Shown here in pieces: positions 5,341 to 5,580 of a stretch of DNA of 5,580 bases (position 1 is the first letter of the stretch; each line of letters opens with the position of its first letter). Source of the stretch: JANNFX01 sp031380225 (GTDB lineage: Bacteria; Pseudomonadota; Alphaproteobacteria; Rhizobiales; Hyphomicrobiaceae); the NCBI GenBank assembly GCA_031380225.1, contig JANNFX010000231.1, positions 1 to 5,580 of the forward strand. The letters run 5' to 3'. Made by a program: the position numbers and the translations under genes. Under the pieces are notes generated by a model. It worked only from the letters and a program-made list of their open reading frames with translations. It made no database searches and was not told where the DNA came from.

Positions 5341-5580
5341 ATGAGCGACATTCCGCGCGACAGCGCCGCTGCGAACGACGCAGAGCCCGGCTGGCGTCAG
5401 TCCAACGAAACACCACCGTTGTCTGAGATTTTCCGTACCATCCGCGTGCCGGAGGATGCCACTGGTTTCAAGAAAATCGCTGCATTTGTGGGACCAGGTT
5501 ATCTGGTGGCCGTTGGCTACATGGATCCGGGCAACTGGGCGACCTCACTCGCGGGCGGCTCGAAATTCGGCTACGCGCTG
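5341..5580 (+). CDS. mntH: Nramp-family divalent metal (Mn2+) transporter MntH, N-terminal part
   Basis: Eighty residues are visible before the right edge cuts the gene; Nramp proteins usually have over 400. The hydrophilic N-terminus (about 1-40) leads into FVGPGYLVAVGYMDPGNW (49-66) and LAGGSKFGYAL (70-80), which is the first transmembrane helix of the Nramp family. The D62-P-G-N65 motif supplies the Asp and Asn that bind the metal ion in characterised members. The role is proton-coupled uptake of Mn2+ (possibly Fe2+) across the inner membrane. An in-frame TAA at 5335-5337 lies two codons before the ATG, so translation cannot start further upstream at a linked codon. No strong ribosome-binding site precedes the ATG. 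The gene is divergent from TerC and has tandem Mur-like repeats just upstream, which support a manganese role. Confidence 0.9.
   Translation, partial: MSDIPRDSAAANDAEPGWRQSNETPPLSEIFRTIRVPEDATGFKKIAAFVGPGYLVAVGYMDPGNWATSLAGGSKFGYAL

Overview
The window looks like chromosomal DNA from an alphaproteobacterium, probably in or near the Hyphomicrobiales (Rhizobiales). This is inferred from three things: a TTAA-N7-TTAAC CtrA-type box ahead of a cell-envelope gene, the alphaproteobacterial style of the LysM/LytM lipoprotein and of the MntH N-terminus, and GC-rich coding sequence with AT-richer spacers. The species cannot be named from the sequence alone. There are no rRNA or tRNA genes, no CRISPR array and no recognisable insertion sequence.

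Layout, left to right. A minus-strand gene begins at position 101 and runs off the left edge; its 33 visible residues match the first strand of a cadherin-like repeat. A 705-base divergent spacer (102-806) has no convincing gene but holds several inverted repeats and ends in a cluster of TTAA half-sites. On the plus strand come a LysM-LysM-LytM lipoprotein (807-2201) and a small GT-A type transferase of the DUF2064/TIGR04282 family (2247-2822). Between them, a stem-loop buries the ribosome-binding site of the second gene. Two bases further on, tail to tail, lies a minus-strand exported GH3 (NagZ-like) beta-N-acetylhexosaminidase (2825-4126). It is followed upstream by a minus-strand TerC-family membrane protein (4302-5054). 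A 286-base divergent spacer with a tandem Mur/Fur-like operator separates TerC from the start of a plus-strand Nramp-type transporter, MntH (5341 to the right edge).

Two themes emerge. The left and centre concern the cell envelope: a LytM factor whose zinc site is degenerate, so it probably activates amidases rather than cutting peptidoglycan, and a GH3 hexosaminidase with a signal peptide that would act on peptidoglycan or other aminosugar polymers outside the cytoplasm. The right end looks like a metal-homeostasis pair: a probable Mn2+ importer (MntH) divergent from a TerC-family protein, a family linked to Mn2+ export. I see no clear undescribed system. The points most worth following are the Mn pair with its tandem operator, the CtrA box on the LytM factor, and the stem-loop over the transferase start.
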